Below, in pieces: positions 31,840 through 43,059 of a DNA stretch of 64,000 nt. Origin of the DNA: Harmothoe impar. Lineage: Eukaryota > Annelida > Polychaeta > Phyllodocida > Polynoidae. The DNA is taken from assembly GCA_947462335.1 (NCBI GenBank), contig OX381714.1, forward strand, positions 15,782,618-15,846,617, read 5' to 3'. The notes under the pieces are model-generated. The model did not search any database and was not told where the DNA came from. It worked only from the letters and a program-made list of their open reading frames with translations. The position numbers and the translations under genes are program-made. Position 1 is the first letter of the stretch. The number at the start of each line of letters is the position of its first letter.

Positions 31840-34800
31840 CCATACCTCGTGGCATTGATTCTGCTGTGCGTTTGATGCAGTGAGTAGGCAAACAACCCAA
31901 ACAACCCCCAAACATCCCGGCCTATTTACAAGTCCAAGATCTAACCCCAACACAAGACACTCTCAGCTCAGCAGAGTACACCCTGTATCGATACGTCAGA
32001 TGACTCAGTCCAGGTCACAGGGTGTGGGGCGGGAGTGTGGGGACGCTGGAGGAGAGGAGGGATGAGGGGCTGGTAGGGGAAGGTGCATGGTGACTGGGTG
32101 GTAAAGGTGAACTAGGAAAAAGATATTATGATTCAGCATTTTCATTTGCGATAGATGAATTCGGTAGAAAATAGAATGATAGAAATTAGAATGATAGATG
32201 AAATAGAAGAGAACATAAGGACAAGTGAGGAAATAACTGAGAAAATGTCCCAGATGGTAGATACGTGAACGTGGAGAGATTGAAGAGAGTGCTTACACGA
32301 GATACATGGCCATGGTGAAAGAGAAGGAGGGACAAGAGGAGGGGAAAGATGTCGTGCAAAGGGGAAATAAGGAGGGAAGAGTGGAAAGCAACTAGCAAGT
32401 AAAGGACTGAGAAAGAGACATCAGCCTCCATGTAGACAAAGATCCCACCACGAGAGGAGAGGAAATCCTCCTGCATACAGAGACTCCAGAGACATGACAG
32501 ACAGAACTAAGTAATTAGAACTTCTCCTCCAGAGCTAAAACAGATTAAGACCCTCTCATGGTGCCTCCAGTGGTGTGAGCCCTTACATAGAGCCAACACG
32601 CACACTAACACAAACAGTAAGTGTACAGACACTGGAGGTGGCGGGAGGCGCGCCCCTTCTCACTGCTGGTTTCATGTCCTGTGAGAAACAGCAAACCCTG
32701 GAGGAGGCAGAAGTGACCTACACTGTTATGAGGGACATGCTAACCGGGCATCTGTCTCCATCTGTATCCTCCTCCAGTGTGTGGCTGGTAAAGGGAACAG
32801 CCAGCGCTTCCCATGGTTCTGTGCAGGGTAGATTCACTTAAAGTCGACCACATGCCTCATGAGTAGGACACTTGCATTTGTATTTATCCGAGTATTCTGG
32901 CCTCTTTATTTGTGTATGATAGTACAATTTAAATGTTACTCATACCAACAAAGTACAACTAGAGAGCTTACCAGGCATGGATAACTACAAATTCAAGTTT
33001 CCAACTCAAGCTGTGTGGTTGAATTTAGCTGAATCTACCCTACAGACTGGTACATACAGAGCCCTGTATACATGGTGAGGAACACGACATATGCAGCTTC
33101 TGCAGGCTGGCTGTATACATACACCAATACAACTATGTTTTCTGAGAGTTTGAAGATGGAGGAGGAAAAAATGGTGTTTCCCACAGACCCACTTTCTGCA
33201 GTGTGTTCCCAATACTTGGTGGTCCTTAGTTAGCGGAGGGAGCGGCACTTTTATCAAGCCGCTTTTATCTAGATACTCAATTGCTAGCAATGTTCGGAAA
33301 TGGGATCTGAAAAAAAGTTGATGAAATGTCTGTTTACTATGTGATGATATTAAAGGAATGATAATCTACTGGCTTAGTTAACAATAAATAGCTAAAGATG
33401 CTTTTCAAGCACAAAAATGATACCAGGTATGTATTTGAGCTGGTTAAGTATAGAGAGCTACATCAGCACTTGGTGGCATGAACACAAGATTCACTGCACC
33501 CACCGGTTCTTTCCCTCTCAACACCTCCGTAATACGCCCAGGGATGGTCGTCTAGCCCATGTAAATACCTTTCAGCATCGGCATAAACCTCGTAGATATA
33601 TCATAGACTCAAGGGTACACCCTTCACAAGTCCATCACCACTGCCCTCATATCTTTGTTTTTCTCATAATTTTAAGATTTATAGTTATTTCCATATGTTT
33701 TTCTCACTCTGTGGAGGAAAAACTACAACAAATTCCTCACCATCTGGGCTAAGGCGTCCCAGCCTCACTGCGTCCCATCTGGTAGTTCCCCTTGTTGCCG
33801 CTAGCTGGATTTCCACTCCTGTGCCTACGCCTGGGTAGTCAGGCTTCCTCCTGGGTGAAGGGGGGGGGGGGGTACTCAGGCCTGAATGGGTACCCACTGC
33901 CTAAAGACCCTCGGAAGTGGAAGCAGTGGGTTTAAAATGTAGAGGGCAGTGACTTTCTACCCTCTGAAAATAGGGGCTAGTAACTCTAGAAGAGGGAGCA
34001 GTAATTGGGTATCAATTCAAATGTAAAAGATAAAAATATTATTCATATTTACTTTACTTATTGCATCAGGGGAAAAATTACTATAAAAATGGTCACTGAA
34101 ATAACAGGGGCGGTTGCTTATCCATCCAAAAAAACTTTGCATTTATGAGTGGGCGGTGGTTTGGCGGCTCGTATTTTTAGGCGGGCAGTAGTTCCAGCAG
34201 TTGGTGGGTAACATCATAGTGCCAGTGCCCCCTCCTCATTTGGGGTAGCCAGTCTTCCTCCTGTGCGGGGGCTTTGAAGCGGCAGGTATAGGCAGGCCTC
34301 TGGAGGGAGGTCCTGGAGGATGTTGCGACGTGGACGCAATGAGGCGTGCAGGGTGCGGTGTGGAGAGGAGGGTTGTAGGTGAGAGGTGTGTGGTGGGAGG
34401 GACGAGGTCTAGATATTGGTGGATGGGAACTATAGTATAGGCAGGACCTCCAAGAGTGGGATGGTGCTGGCTATACCACCTCTACTGCCTTGTCCGATAA
34501 TACAAACAGCATACATTACAACAGTCCTCACTAGCTCGGATTTTGGAAATGCATGACAAATGCCATACGGAAAAAAACTTGGCCAAGGATCTAAGTCCAA
34601 ATATATAATGTAACATAAAAGGTCAATTGGAAGGGCGATTTTTACAGTATTGTGGGGTCCGAGGTAATGATGATGGGACTGGAAGTAATCATTTATGAAC
34701 TACATGTGTACATGTATATGTATATGTATTCTTAAATGCCTACTTGGCGAGGAGATGCACATGCATTCATCGTGTATGCCGATTATCCGCACCTGCAATC

Positions 34801-35100
34801 CTCCACGTGTATCTATAGAAAACAGAGAGGAAATACATAGGTACGGGATGTTAGGCAGATATGAGCTTGGCCTGGTTCCAAGCCACGAAATAGGCTTCCG
34901 TCAACGGTAGAGGGAGTAAATCATTACTAACAATAGCAATAGTAAAGATGAAAGAACCCCTCCCCTCCCACATGTGAACACAATGAGGTTTACAAGCAGA
35001 CATATCTACTTTGAACAGCAGCAATGGTAATGTGTCTGGAGCACCATGCAGCAACTGAGACTGTGGTTACGGTCACAGTGAACATTATTACCTCCACCAG
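31840..35100. other. Gene-free stretch, one marginal exon-like frame
   Basis: 32575-32841 has an 88-codon frame with a GTAAGT donor word inside and weak acceptors, not good enough to call. G12 at about 33860. The rest shows no repeats or motif clusters I could identify. Confidence 0.5.
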
Positions 35101-35104
35101 CAGT

Positions 35105-35304
35105 CCTTTACTCTTTAAGAACGGCATGCTACCTTAATGCATTATGCCCTTGGTCGTCATGATGCATGAATGCAGCCCTGGAGGGTAACTCACCGGTACT
35201 GCATTGGTGCATCATGCCCTTATGGGAGTGTTTCAACCTGATGCTTGAATGCATCATGGTGACCAAGACTGATGCATTAGACATCATACCGCCTTAAAGG
35301 GTTA
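35105..35304. mobile_element. MITE family A, copy 9
   Basis: Left CTCTTTAAGAACGGCATGC, right CATACCGCCTTAAAGGGTTA. TTGGTCGTCATGATGCATG and GGGAGTGTTTCAACC are kept. The second palindrome is missing. Confidence 0.85.
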
Positions 35305-35611
35305 AGCATACAAACCCCTTACTCCTCAGTAGATAGCCCGATCGTAATGAGTATCTTGTCATCTCGGTGGATAAGGACCCCATCATCTGCTCTTCTATGG
35401 ATTGCTATCTTTTGTTTCCCCCTAAACGACCACATTTATTAGGTGGGCCTCCTGCACATGTTGATTCTCAGGGTGCTTCTAAGGCAGGGCTGCGACAGTA
35501 GAGGAGAGCCATGGAGGCATTCCTCTACGTCATAAAAACACTGTTAGTAGCACAGTGAAAAGGGGGTAAACACGCAGGCAAGCAGTACTGTGACCTCAGT
35601 GGGCCCCCTGG

Positions 35612-35832
35612 TTAACCCTTTAAGGGCTGCCTACTGCTTTGATGCAGTATGCCCTACAACTTCATGATGTAGGAATGCATCCCTGGCGACCCCAAGGAGG
35701 TGTTACATTCCCGTCAGTTTAGTCTGATGCGTGAATGCAGCCTTGGCGAGTAGACTCACCAGGGCTGCAACCATGCGGAATTACAAACAGAAATTAAGTA
35801 CATTAAAACGCTGTGTGACCCTTAAAGGGTTA
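35612..35832. mobile_element. MITE family A, copy 10
   Basis: Ends GTTAACCCTTTAAGGGCTGC and GTGTGACCCTTAAAGGGTTA give a clear terminal inverted repeat. The right palindrome GCAGCCTTGGCGAG...CACCAGGGCTGC is present. Confidence 0.88.
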
Positions 35833-35910
35833 GTAATGACACATTCTTTCACATGCTGTGCTGACAGAGCCCCAGCTTTGGTCTAGGCCACCCAGGCAAA
35901 CAGTACCACC

Positions 35911-36033
35911 ATGTCACTATTGACCCACTGGCAAGGAGTACAAAAAATAACAGAGAATCATCAATCTTGGCGATCATTAATTCAAAGTGTGAATACAGGG
36001 GATGTGTTCTCCTGGGCGCCTCCCATGTTTTGG
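35911..36033 (+). CDS. Candidate initial coding exon
   Basis: ATG in a good context (ACCACCATG) opens 41 codons (MSLLTHWQGVQKITENHQSW...SWAPPMFW) that end exactly at a strong donor, TGG|GTAAGC, in phase 0. An in-frame TAG lies upstream (35884), so this would be the first coding exon. It could pair with the phase-0 exon at 37706, but there is no direct evidence. The family is not recognised, and a chance ORF next to a chance donor is possible. Confidence 0.25.
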
Positions 36034-36309
36034 GTAAGCAAATATAATCCAGTTGTACCCCCCTCCCCCCTTCTCTCCGCTTCTAACTGGATCTCCCTGT
36101 TGCCCAGTGCTCCCCCAAAGGACCCTTTCTCATCCCTCATGATCATGGAACCAGTGGGTAATGTTGGCTCTCATAGGGGACCAAAAACATGGAAAGGAGG
36201 GTTTCAAAAAGTAAGGTATTATTAAAAACAGAGGTAGAAGGAATAGAAAAGAGAATGGAGCTGAGCAAAAGCCTATAGCAAGCTCAGGCCCCAGCTTCCA
36301 TTAGGTTTG

Positions 36310-36570
36310 ATGAGATTTTATGCAGGCGGCCGATTGGCAGAATTATTCGGTCATCGGATACTTCCGGCGTGCAATGAATTGGCACGGAAACGCAAGGCAT
36401 TATGGGGACGCCCCACGTGAGCGCATGCGCAGGGAGGAATATAAATGCGACCAAAGCCCAGCAGGTGGCGCCAGCGGTGGCGGCGCGCAAGGGCTGCCGG
36501 GAATACTGAGCAGATGGGGCATTGTGGGAGGTAGGATGAGGGAGGAGGTTAGGAGGCAGGGGGCAGGCGG
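36310..36570. promoter_or_regulatory. Strong promoter candidate (CCAAT, ETS, NRF1, TATA-like, CTCF)
   Basis: In order: GGCCGATTGGC (inverted CCAAT), ATACTTCCGGCG (ETS), CACGTGAGCGCATGCGCAGG (E-box overlapping NRF1, about 36415), GAATATAAATGCG (TATA-like), CCAGCAGGTGGCGCC (CTCF-like, 36458-36472) and GGCATTGTGGGAGG. The spacing suits plus-strand initiation near 36470-36500. A plus-strand 89-codon ORF spans it but looks non-coding. Confidence 0.55.
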
Positions 36571-37705
36571 ATTATTTGAAAGAAAATAAAAGCTGCAGTG
36601 AACTGATACTTTCTGATTAAGTTATAACACCAGACTCAGTTCCTTCCTCCCGCTTCCCTGGGGCAATACCCTATCTGGGAGTTATTTATAGCCAATATAC
36701 ATCTTTGTTAAAGAGATGGACCGCGTCTTCGTGAAAATGCAGTTTTCACTGTTTTCTTCTCAGAATAAAACACCTTTTACTTTTCGAATATATCTCATAG
36801 CGTGCATACTCCCCTGGGGAGGACTCCTAACTATGTTGACGAAATTAATTTGCCTCCATTGTCTCCATAAGTACATACCATTGTTGGGTTGCTATCTGTA
36901 GATTCTCCAATCTCTTGGAATGTTTGAGGTTCATGTTGGAATCCTGTCAGCCAGGCCATGTGCTCCTCTCTGAACACCACTTTGATACTTAATCTTGGCA
37001 GTCATCAGTAGGAGGAGTCTCTATCATGTGTCCACAATGTCAATACAAACCTCCCTCACTATCTAAACCATAAAGCTCACTATTGCGTGTACTGCCACAG
37101 GCCTGGAGGCATAGACTCTTCTTTGACCCTCTGATATTTGATAGACTGGCCCCATTCTACCTGTAGATTGCCTTATGATGGTTTCTCATATGGATTCCTA
37201 CAATCAAGCAGTAAAAGGTAAATGCTCTTCCGCAGGAGTTGTCATGCAAGAATTAAGATACAGCACAGGCACATGTCGTGTAGCATGAACATGGATACAT
37301 GCAGACTACTGTGAGGTACTAAATGGCTGTAAAGAAGCATGGATAGGTCGACTGTGTTGGGAGAAAAATGCTAAAATACATACCCCCGTCTTTTCACATC
37401 GGGAACTTTCATACAGGTAGATAGTCAAGGTTAAATTCACATATATAAAACCTTAAAATCCAAGGGGAGACAAACTGATATAGCTCTAGTTATATCAGCC
37501 TGCTAAATGCCTACCGAGTGTTCATATGTGTATAGAAAGCCATAAAAGCACATTATTATATGGTGTCTTTTTACCAGATTTAATTAATTCACATCAATTA
37601 TGCAGTAAATTGAGCGAATCCTTCACACAAAAGCTATAAACCCCCGGACCCAGGTGGCAGTACCTGTCCTGTCCTCACTTGACGTTATCATTGGTCATTC
37701 TACAG

Positions 37706-37852
37706 ACACCAGGGACGTCTGAGGGTATGTCCCCTCTCCCACACCTCCTCCAGGGGACTCTTTCCTTCCTCCCAGAGGAGAGCTCCTTTTCCACTTCCGC
37801 TGATGGCGCCGGTGCCCATCAGCATACCATACATTTAGCTAATAAAGCACGG
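37706..37852 (+). CDS. Candidate internal coding exon (49 codons, phase 0-0)
   Basis: Acceptor TTGGTCATTCTACAG ends at 37705 and donor GG|GTAAGT begins at 37853. The 147-bp interval is open in one frame: TPGTSEGMSPLPHLLQGTL...FLPEESSFSTSADGAGAHQH...IHLANKAR. Both splice sites are strong, and length and phase are typical of an internal exon. The Ser/Pro-rich sequence suggests a disordered region. No family recognised. The AATAAAG at 37841 is inside the exon and probably incidental. Confidence 0.45.
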
Positions 37853-38305
37853 GTAAGTACCATCATCTCCATCTCATCCCAAACCACATTCCTTCACCAC
37901 CACTTTCTGTGGTAAATGTCCTCAGTAAAGTTGAGTTCCTTGTGACTATAGTTCTAGATGCATGCCTGCCTGTAGTTTGCTATCTTTGCAACCGAGTAGA
38001 TCTAATTTGGGAATTTATTTTATCTTGGAGGACGTTTCTCGCATTGACCACATGCTGTAAATGAATTTATGGAAAATAGTTTTTTAAATATATATTGAAA
38101 GGCATCATTGTAGAAACTGAAAAGAAGTACAGATATTGCTATTTCTATCCTACGAACACCTGTTAGTATAGGGCTCAAATACCCTATCAGAATATTTGCT
38201 ATATGTAGAACTGGAGTTGGGGGCGGCAAGTCGTCAGTGGGGACAGGCTGAGTGGGGGCGTATAGGACACAACTTAGGAGTTGTTGGCTGCCACCCCACA
38301 CGGCA

Positions 38306-38568
38306 ATAGTTAAGGCTTTAGGGGCTGCATAGTGCTTAAATGTTATATACCCTTGGTCGTCATGATTCATGAATGCAACCATGGCAAGTAACTCGCCAGT
38401 GCTGCATTTAAGCATCATGCCGAGCCTATGATGCTGACACACTCCTGAAGGGTCGGTATGATGCATGAATGCAGCCCAGGTGAGCAGACCCACCAGGGCT
38501 GCATTCATGCCTCGCGCAGACCAAGGACATAGCACATTAAAGCACTATGCGGCCCTTTAAGGGTTAAG
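38306..38568. mobile_element. MITE family A, copy 11
   Basis: Left AAGGCTTTAGGGGCTGCATAG, right CTATGCGGCCCTTTAAGGG. Both inner palindromes are recognisable, and the asymmetric centre lies in the opposite orientation to copy 1. A 171-codon minus ORF across it repeats the spurious family peptide. Confidence 0.88.
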
Positions 38569-38569
38569 G

Positions 38570-39960
38570 CGCACCGATTTTGGCAGCCTTGTCCTCACCA
38601 CTCTCCACAAACAAAGCCAATCTGGCTGGCACAGACACCCCGCCTTTGTCGTTACCAATCCCACCCGGCTCCGGTAGTAGGAGGCGGGGTGACACTTCCT
38701 ACTGAGGGGACTCAGATGGACATGGAGATGGGGAAGGGTTTAGTAGAAGGATAAGGGAGTAACTAGAAATGTACAGAAATAAACGAGGTGAGACAGAGAG
38801 ACACCCACAGCAGAAATAGAGAGATACAATGAGAATAAATTGCCAAATTGTAAGGAAGATTTTTTTTTCTATGCCCTATTTAGAGCAAGACAATCGAATA
38901 GAGAAGATGAAGACATCTGGGGAGGGCAGACAAGGTAGGAAGGAAAGAAGAAAGGGGAATGGATGCTAGCTAGAGGGAGGGAAAACATATATACAGATAA
39001 TCAAGAAAGGGAGGTGTAAGCAAACCGTATTGACTGGTGTGGGATTGGCAGGGGAGGGGTATAGCTATATGTAGTTGTTGTCGCCGACCCTGAGTCTGAG
39101 GTGGGGAGTGAACCCCTGACAAGGTGCCAGAGCACTGACGCCATGCTGAGAGGCCTGGGTGCAGCAATACACAGCTATACATGTATAGTACATATATACA
39201 TGAGTGTGCTTCTGTTAGAACACACATGTGTGTGTATGATTACTAAGTGGCCACCACCTAAATTTTACTACGAATTTTTGAAGATATACAATCAATTATT
39301 TAAGCCGAAATGAGCAAAGAGAAATCCAGAGAGTAAATTTGTTACACGATGGTTAATAGGTTGATGGATTGGTAAACCAAGGCGGTTAGTTTGGGCTGTG
39401 CAGAATGGTTATACATGTATATGCTGCATACTCTGTCAAGTCTGGAGTATTAACATGGATTTAAGTCTCTCAAGCTCGAATAAATAGCCCTTGAACATGT
39501 GGGATCACTAGGATGTGTAGAGTAGTGGGATGGGGGGGGGGAGGGGGTCCTGTAATTAAAAGTACATCAAAATATTCAGTTCACATCTAGACCACCCAAA
39601 CTGCTTCTGATGTTTTATGTAAATACACATATCTGCATTCTGGTATGAGACATGAAACACCAACACCAGGAGGGTGCTAGACCTACATCCAAGGATATAA
39701 TCACCAGTGAGATCAGACATACCTCTGACACATGCCCCCAGCGTTTATACATTTATGGCAATTAACGATAGCTGTGTGTATGTCTCAGCCGTCTCAGCCT
39801 TTTAGGTTCCCAGCTCACAAAATTAATGAGCAATTTGCTCACCTCGAAATGGAAGATTAACAGTTTCCCCTGTGGCAAGCCTGACTACCAGCAAAGGTCT
39901 CACTGGTCTGCTTAATCTTTATTGAGAGTTCATATCATACACACAGGGCCTTTTATTGGC
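38570..39960. other. Gene-free stretch
   Basis: Purine-rich 38700-38980, a G10 run at 39531 followed by GAGGGGG, and unremarkable AT-rich sequence. No supported exon. Confidence 0.5.
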
Positions 39961-40017
39961 TGTAGTGTATATACAGACTGGTGCCACTTTTCCCACCACC
40001 CAGATATCATGGTGGGA

Positions 40018-40372
40018 GAGCTGCTCTCACCACCAGAGACCCTCTGAGCTGCTCACATGGGGACATTCTGGAGCGAGAGATGGCACCATTCACCGAGATC
40101 AATGTCCTCTCTGTACAGATACTGCCATCTAACCAAATAATACTGTATGTACATGTTACTGTATACAAGTAGGTTTCATGTCTATGTCATGTCATGTCTA
40201 TGTGTATGTCATGTTATGACCAATAATCTGCCTAGAGAGTTGTACCTCTGCTAGAGATCTGAACCCCACAGAGAGGCCCTCTGGTCACTCCCTCCGCCTC
40301 AGAATGTCGCTGAGAGGATGAGCTGCTCACGTCACTCCCCTTACACACAGGGATGTGGTTAGTGAGCTGCTC
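40018..40372. promoter_or_regulatory. Four GAGCTGCTC words in 355 bp
   Basis: Copies at 40018, 40046, 40320 and 40364, all in the GAGCTGCTC form. A further GAGCAGCTC lies at 40932 beside the 41.0-kb island. No coding frame supported. Confidence 0.45.
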
Positions 40373-40924
40373 CTTCTCCCCATAGAGGGGGCATGTGGCA
40401 CTTTACTAGTGTCCTGCTTGTCATCATACCCTCCCACTCCTCTACTTCAGTTCTCAACCAGGCCCCATCTCTGTACAAGTGTGTAGCTATGTCTCAGGGT
40501 CTCAGGACACGATTCACACTCTGATACCAGGCTCTGATACCACACTCTCTGAATCATCGGCAATTCCCTATAAAGCCACACAAAGAGTTGACACTTTACA
40601 GAGATGTCACCTTACCTACTTTTGTGTGGATGATCCCTCCTTTCACTAGAATTTATAAATGTTGGTTTCCTGCAAACAATTCTCAAAATCGTCCTACTTA
40701 TAATGTTGTGGACCACATTACTAGTATATAGGGAGTAGCATCTGACTTTTTATTGTAAGACCGGTTTGTGGCTATGCCTATCCACATTGATATCACTTTA
40801 TTACACAGAGTACCCCCTCCCCCTGCGCCATGAATATAAGAAGTATACATGTAGTGGTATAAATACGCACTAGGAACAGATCTAGGAGAGCCTATTGAGA
40901 TGTAGGGCTGCCTCTGAGCATCTG

Positions 40925-41150
40925 TCAAACCGAGCAGCTCAGCATTAGACGGACGAGCGAACATGTGCTAGGAGAGCGTGCAGAGGAGGGCAGAGGAATG
41001 CCGCGCCACCAACGGCGTTCGGCGGTACTAATCGCAGCCCCATACCCGTTACCACGCCCTCCCCCACGTGACCGCCCGGCCCTCTGCCGCCAGGTGGCCT
41101 ATCGGGTTACCATGGCGACCGTGGACGCTGTCGGCGGTCGCCAGGTAAAT
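40925..41150. promoter_or_regulatory. CpG island with X-box and CTCF-like site
   Basis: CGAGCAGCTCAGC (40932), CCCACGTGACCG (E-box), GCCGCCAGGTGGCC (41086-41099, CTCF-like) and GTTACCATGGCGAC (41106-41119, X-box) lie in CpG-rich sequence. This may be the promoter and first exon of a gene running right. Confidence 0.5.
41112..41144 (+). CDS. Candidate short first exon in a CpG-rich promoter
   Basis: ATG in context TTACCATGGC opens 11 codons (MATVDAVGGRQ) ending at donor CAG|GTAAAT. It lies in a CpG-rich island (40930-41150). The ATG also sits inside a full RFX X-box (GTTACCATGGCGAC, 41106-41119), so the open frame may be incidental to a regulatory site. No downstream exon was identified. Confidence 0.3.
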
Positions 41151-42694
41151 CCTTTGATCTTTTCAGGTATGGGAAATGCCGTCAACGGCTGGAGTTGAGG
41201 TAGGGGAGGGTAGGGAAAGGGGAAGGGGGGTAGCTGAACGATAATGAGGAATATTAGTGACAGGGAAGTCATAAATCTACTCTGCCAGAAACTCCCCCAT
41301 GGTTTGCTAGGCTATCTATCAAACCCCAGTTTATATGCCCAGAGTGTGCTTTATTAGTAAGGTGATCATGCCTACATTATTCAAAACAAACCATTATTGC
41401 ATGTTTATGCATTATTGCCTGCTTTGAATGGTATTGACAACCAGGTTGCCTCCCATTTTCAATCTCTTCAAATGGATGTTTAGTTCATGCGTAAGGATCT
41501 GCATATTTATCACCAATCAAGGTCTCTTTCTCATGCAGGATATTAGAATCTATAAGGTACTTAGCATACCGAATCACTTTAACTTAAGAAAGGCACTATA
41601 ATTAATTCACATGGAGTGCTTTTTTACATCATCGGACAAATCAGTGCAAATGGCAGTGATTCTGTATGCTAAACACGGGTGGTTAAGGCGTTATTTAAGC
41701 AGTTAAAGCCAGTAAACAACAAGACACAACCATCAGGAGAATTTTAATGAAGGCTAACAGCAAGAAAGGTTTTGTAATAATCCCCTTACAGTTTTATCTC
41801 AATAGAATACATTTTAAATTTAGTTGTAAAAAGTGTAACGGTAGTCATGATGTCACTATACTGAACTCTGTGAATTCGTTAACTTTATAATGAAAGAAAC
41901 TATTATGGCCCATGTTGTGAATAAGTTAGGACTAACTGTATACCCCAAGAAGAAAACCACCAAACAGATTCTCAAGTCTTTATTGATAGTATTATGAATA
42001 AATTGCCAAAACTTTCTAGCTATGAAAAGTCAAAGCTCTGTCACAAATTGTAAAGCTACTAGTTCTATGTTAAATTGAGTTACTAAATTTAATTTCGCTC
42101 CTTGCCTTTTGAAATGAGAAATAGGAATTGTCTCAGGCAAGGCAGGCCTCACATTACGGCCCTCTGTAATGTTATTTACTCTCAATTATGAACGTTTTTC
42201 TTATTAATAATTTAATTTAGAAATTAATATCAAAGTAATTTTGGGGCCTGCAGATACTTCTAATTGCGACAGGTAGGGCAGACATGAAAGTTAAGATGCA
42301 AAGTTTGTCGCAGGGTAAAGGCGGTAGACTCAGGACACATTGTGCTAACGAGGTTGAAGCGAACTGAATCTCAAAGCTCTATTTCACGGTATGTTTCCTC
42401 CTTATTAACCCTCTCTCTTGTAAACATAACAGATGATATCTCTAATATCCTGTGGTTTTTTTTACAATCTGTGGATATGTCTGGTTGATGAGTAAAGTCA
42501 CAAGAGCTGAAATGAAGAACTTAACATATTTTCGGACAATGATATTAATGGTATGCCCCATCTATTTAGAAGTCATTCTTAGATTTCACACAATATGTAT
42601 ATAGTGTGGAAATGGCATTGGCAAATGAGCAAGGTACCTAGACCTTTATTAGGCGTATACATCACATGTGATACATTGCCATGGGAATGTGATG
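41145..42694. other. AT-rich stretch between the 41-kb island and the LTR element
   Basis: No ORF above background and no repeat identified. Would be intron 1 if 41112 is a real first exon. Confidence 0.45.
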
Positions 42695-42699
42695 ATTAT

Positions 42700-42860
42700 T
42701 GATGTATCTTGCATGTGTAGAATGTATGTAAAGTGTAGTTATTGATTGAAGAACTCAGAATACGATGTAGATCGTCCGAAGACCGGAAGTAGAGTCTCGA
42801 TCTTGTTTCTGCCTTTATTAACCAGCGAGTGTTACCCGGTCGATTTCCCGCGCCACAACA
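42700..42860 (-). repeat. 3' LTR of the Gypsy-type element
   Basis: Identical 161-bp partner of the 5' LTR, with AATAAA at 42814-42819 on the minus strand. It is preceded on the plus strand by ATTAT (42695-42699), the matching target duplication. Confidence 0.93.
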
Positions 42861-42871
42861 TATCTCCCTTC
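42861..42871 (-). other. Probable polypurine tract
   Basis: The minus strand reads GAAGGGAGATA immediately before the 3' LTR. Purine content and position fit the plus-strand primer of reverse transcription. A single T interrupts the run. Confidence 0.6.
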
Positions 42872-43059
42872 GTAAAACACGATACGCAGTATGGTTATAC
42901 AGATATGAAACTGATAGTAGAAGTCTGGAATAAAATCAAATACAACAATCTTTGTTGATGTTAGACAAACATGAAATACAGTATACAATTCAATTACTTA
43001 GTGTCCTTTGTCATTTAGTCTGTGTAGTTTGTAGTACATGATTTATAGCACATAGTTAT

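Noticed and set aside
32575..32841. Exon-like 88-codon frame
   Set aside because: Acceptor is weak and the GTAAGT donor word lies inside the frame instead of at its end.
38020..38535. 171-codon minus-strand ORF
   Set aside because: Mostly translation of MITE copy 11; shares peptide phrases with other MITE copies.
42746..42958. 70-codon plus ORF, with a similar one at 45686-45868
   Set aside because: Antisense reading of the identical LTRs.
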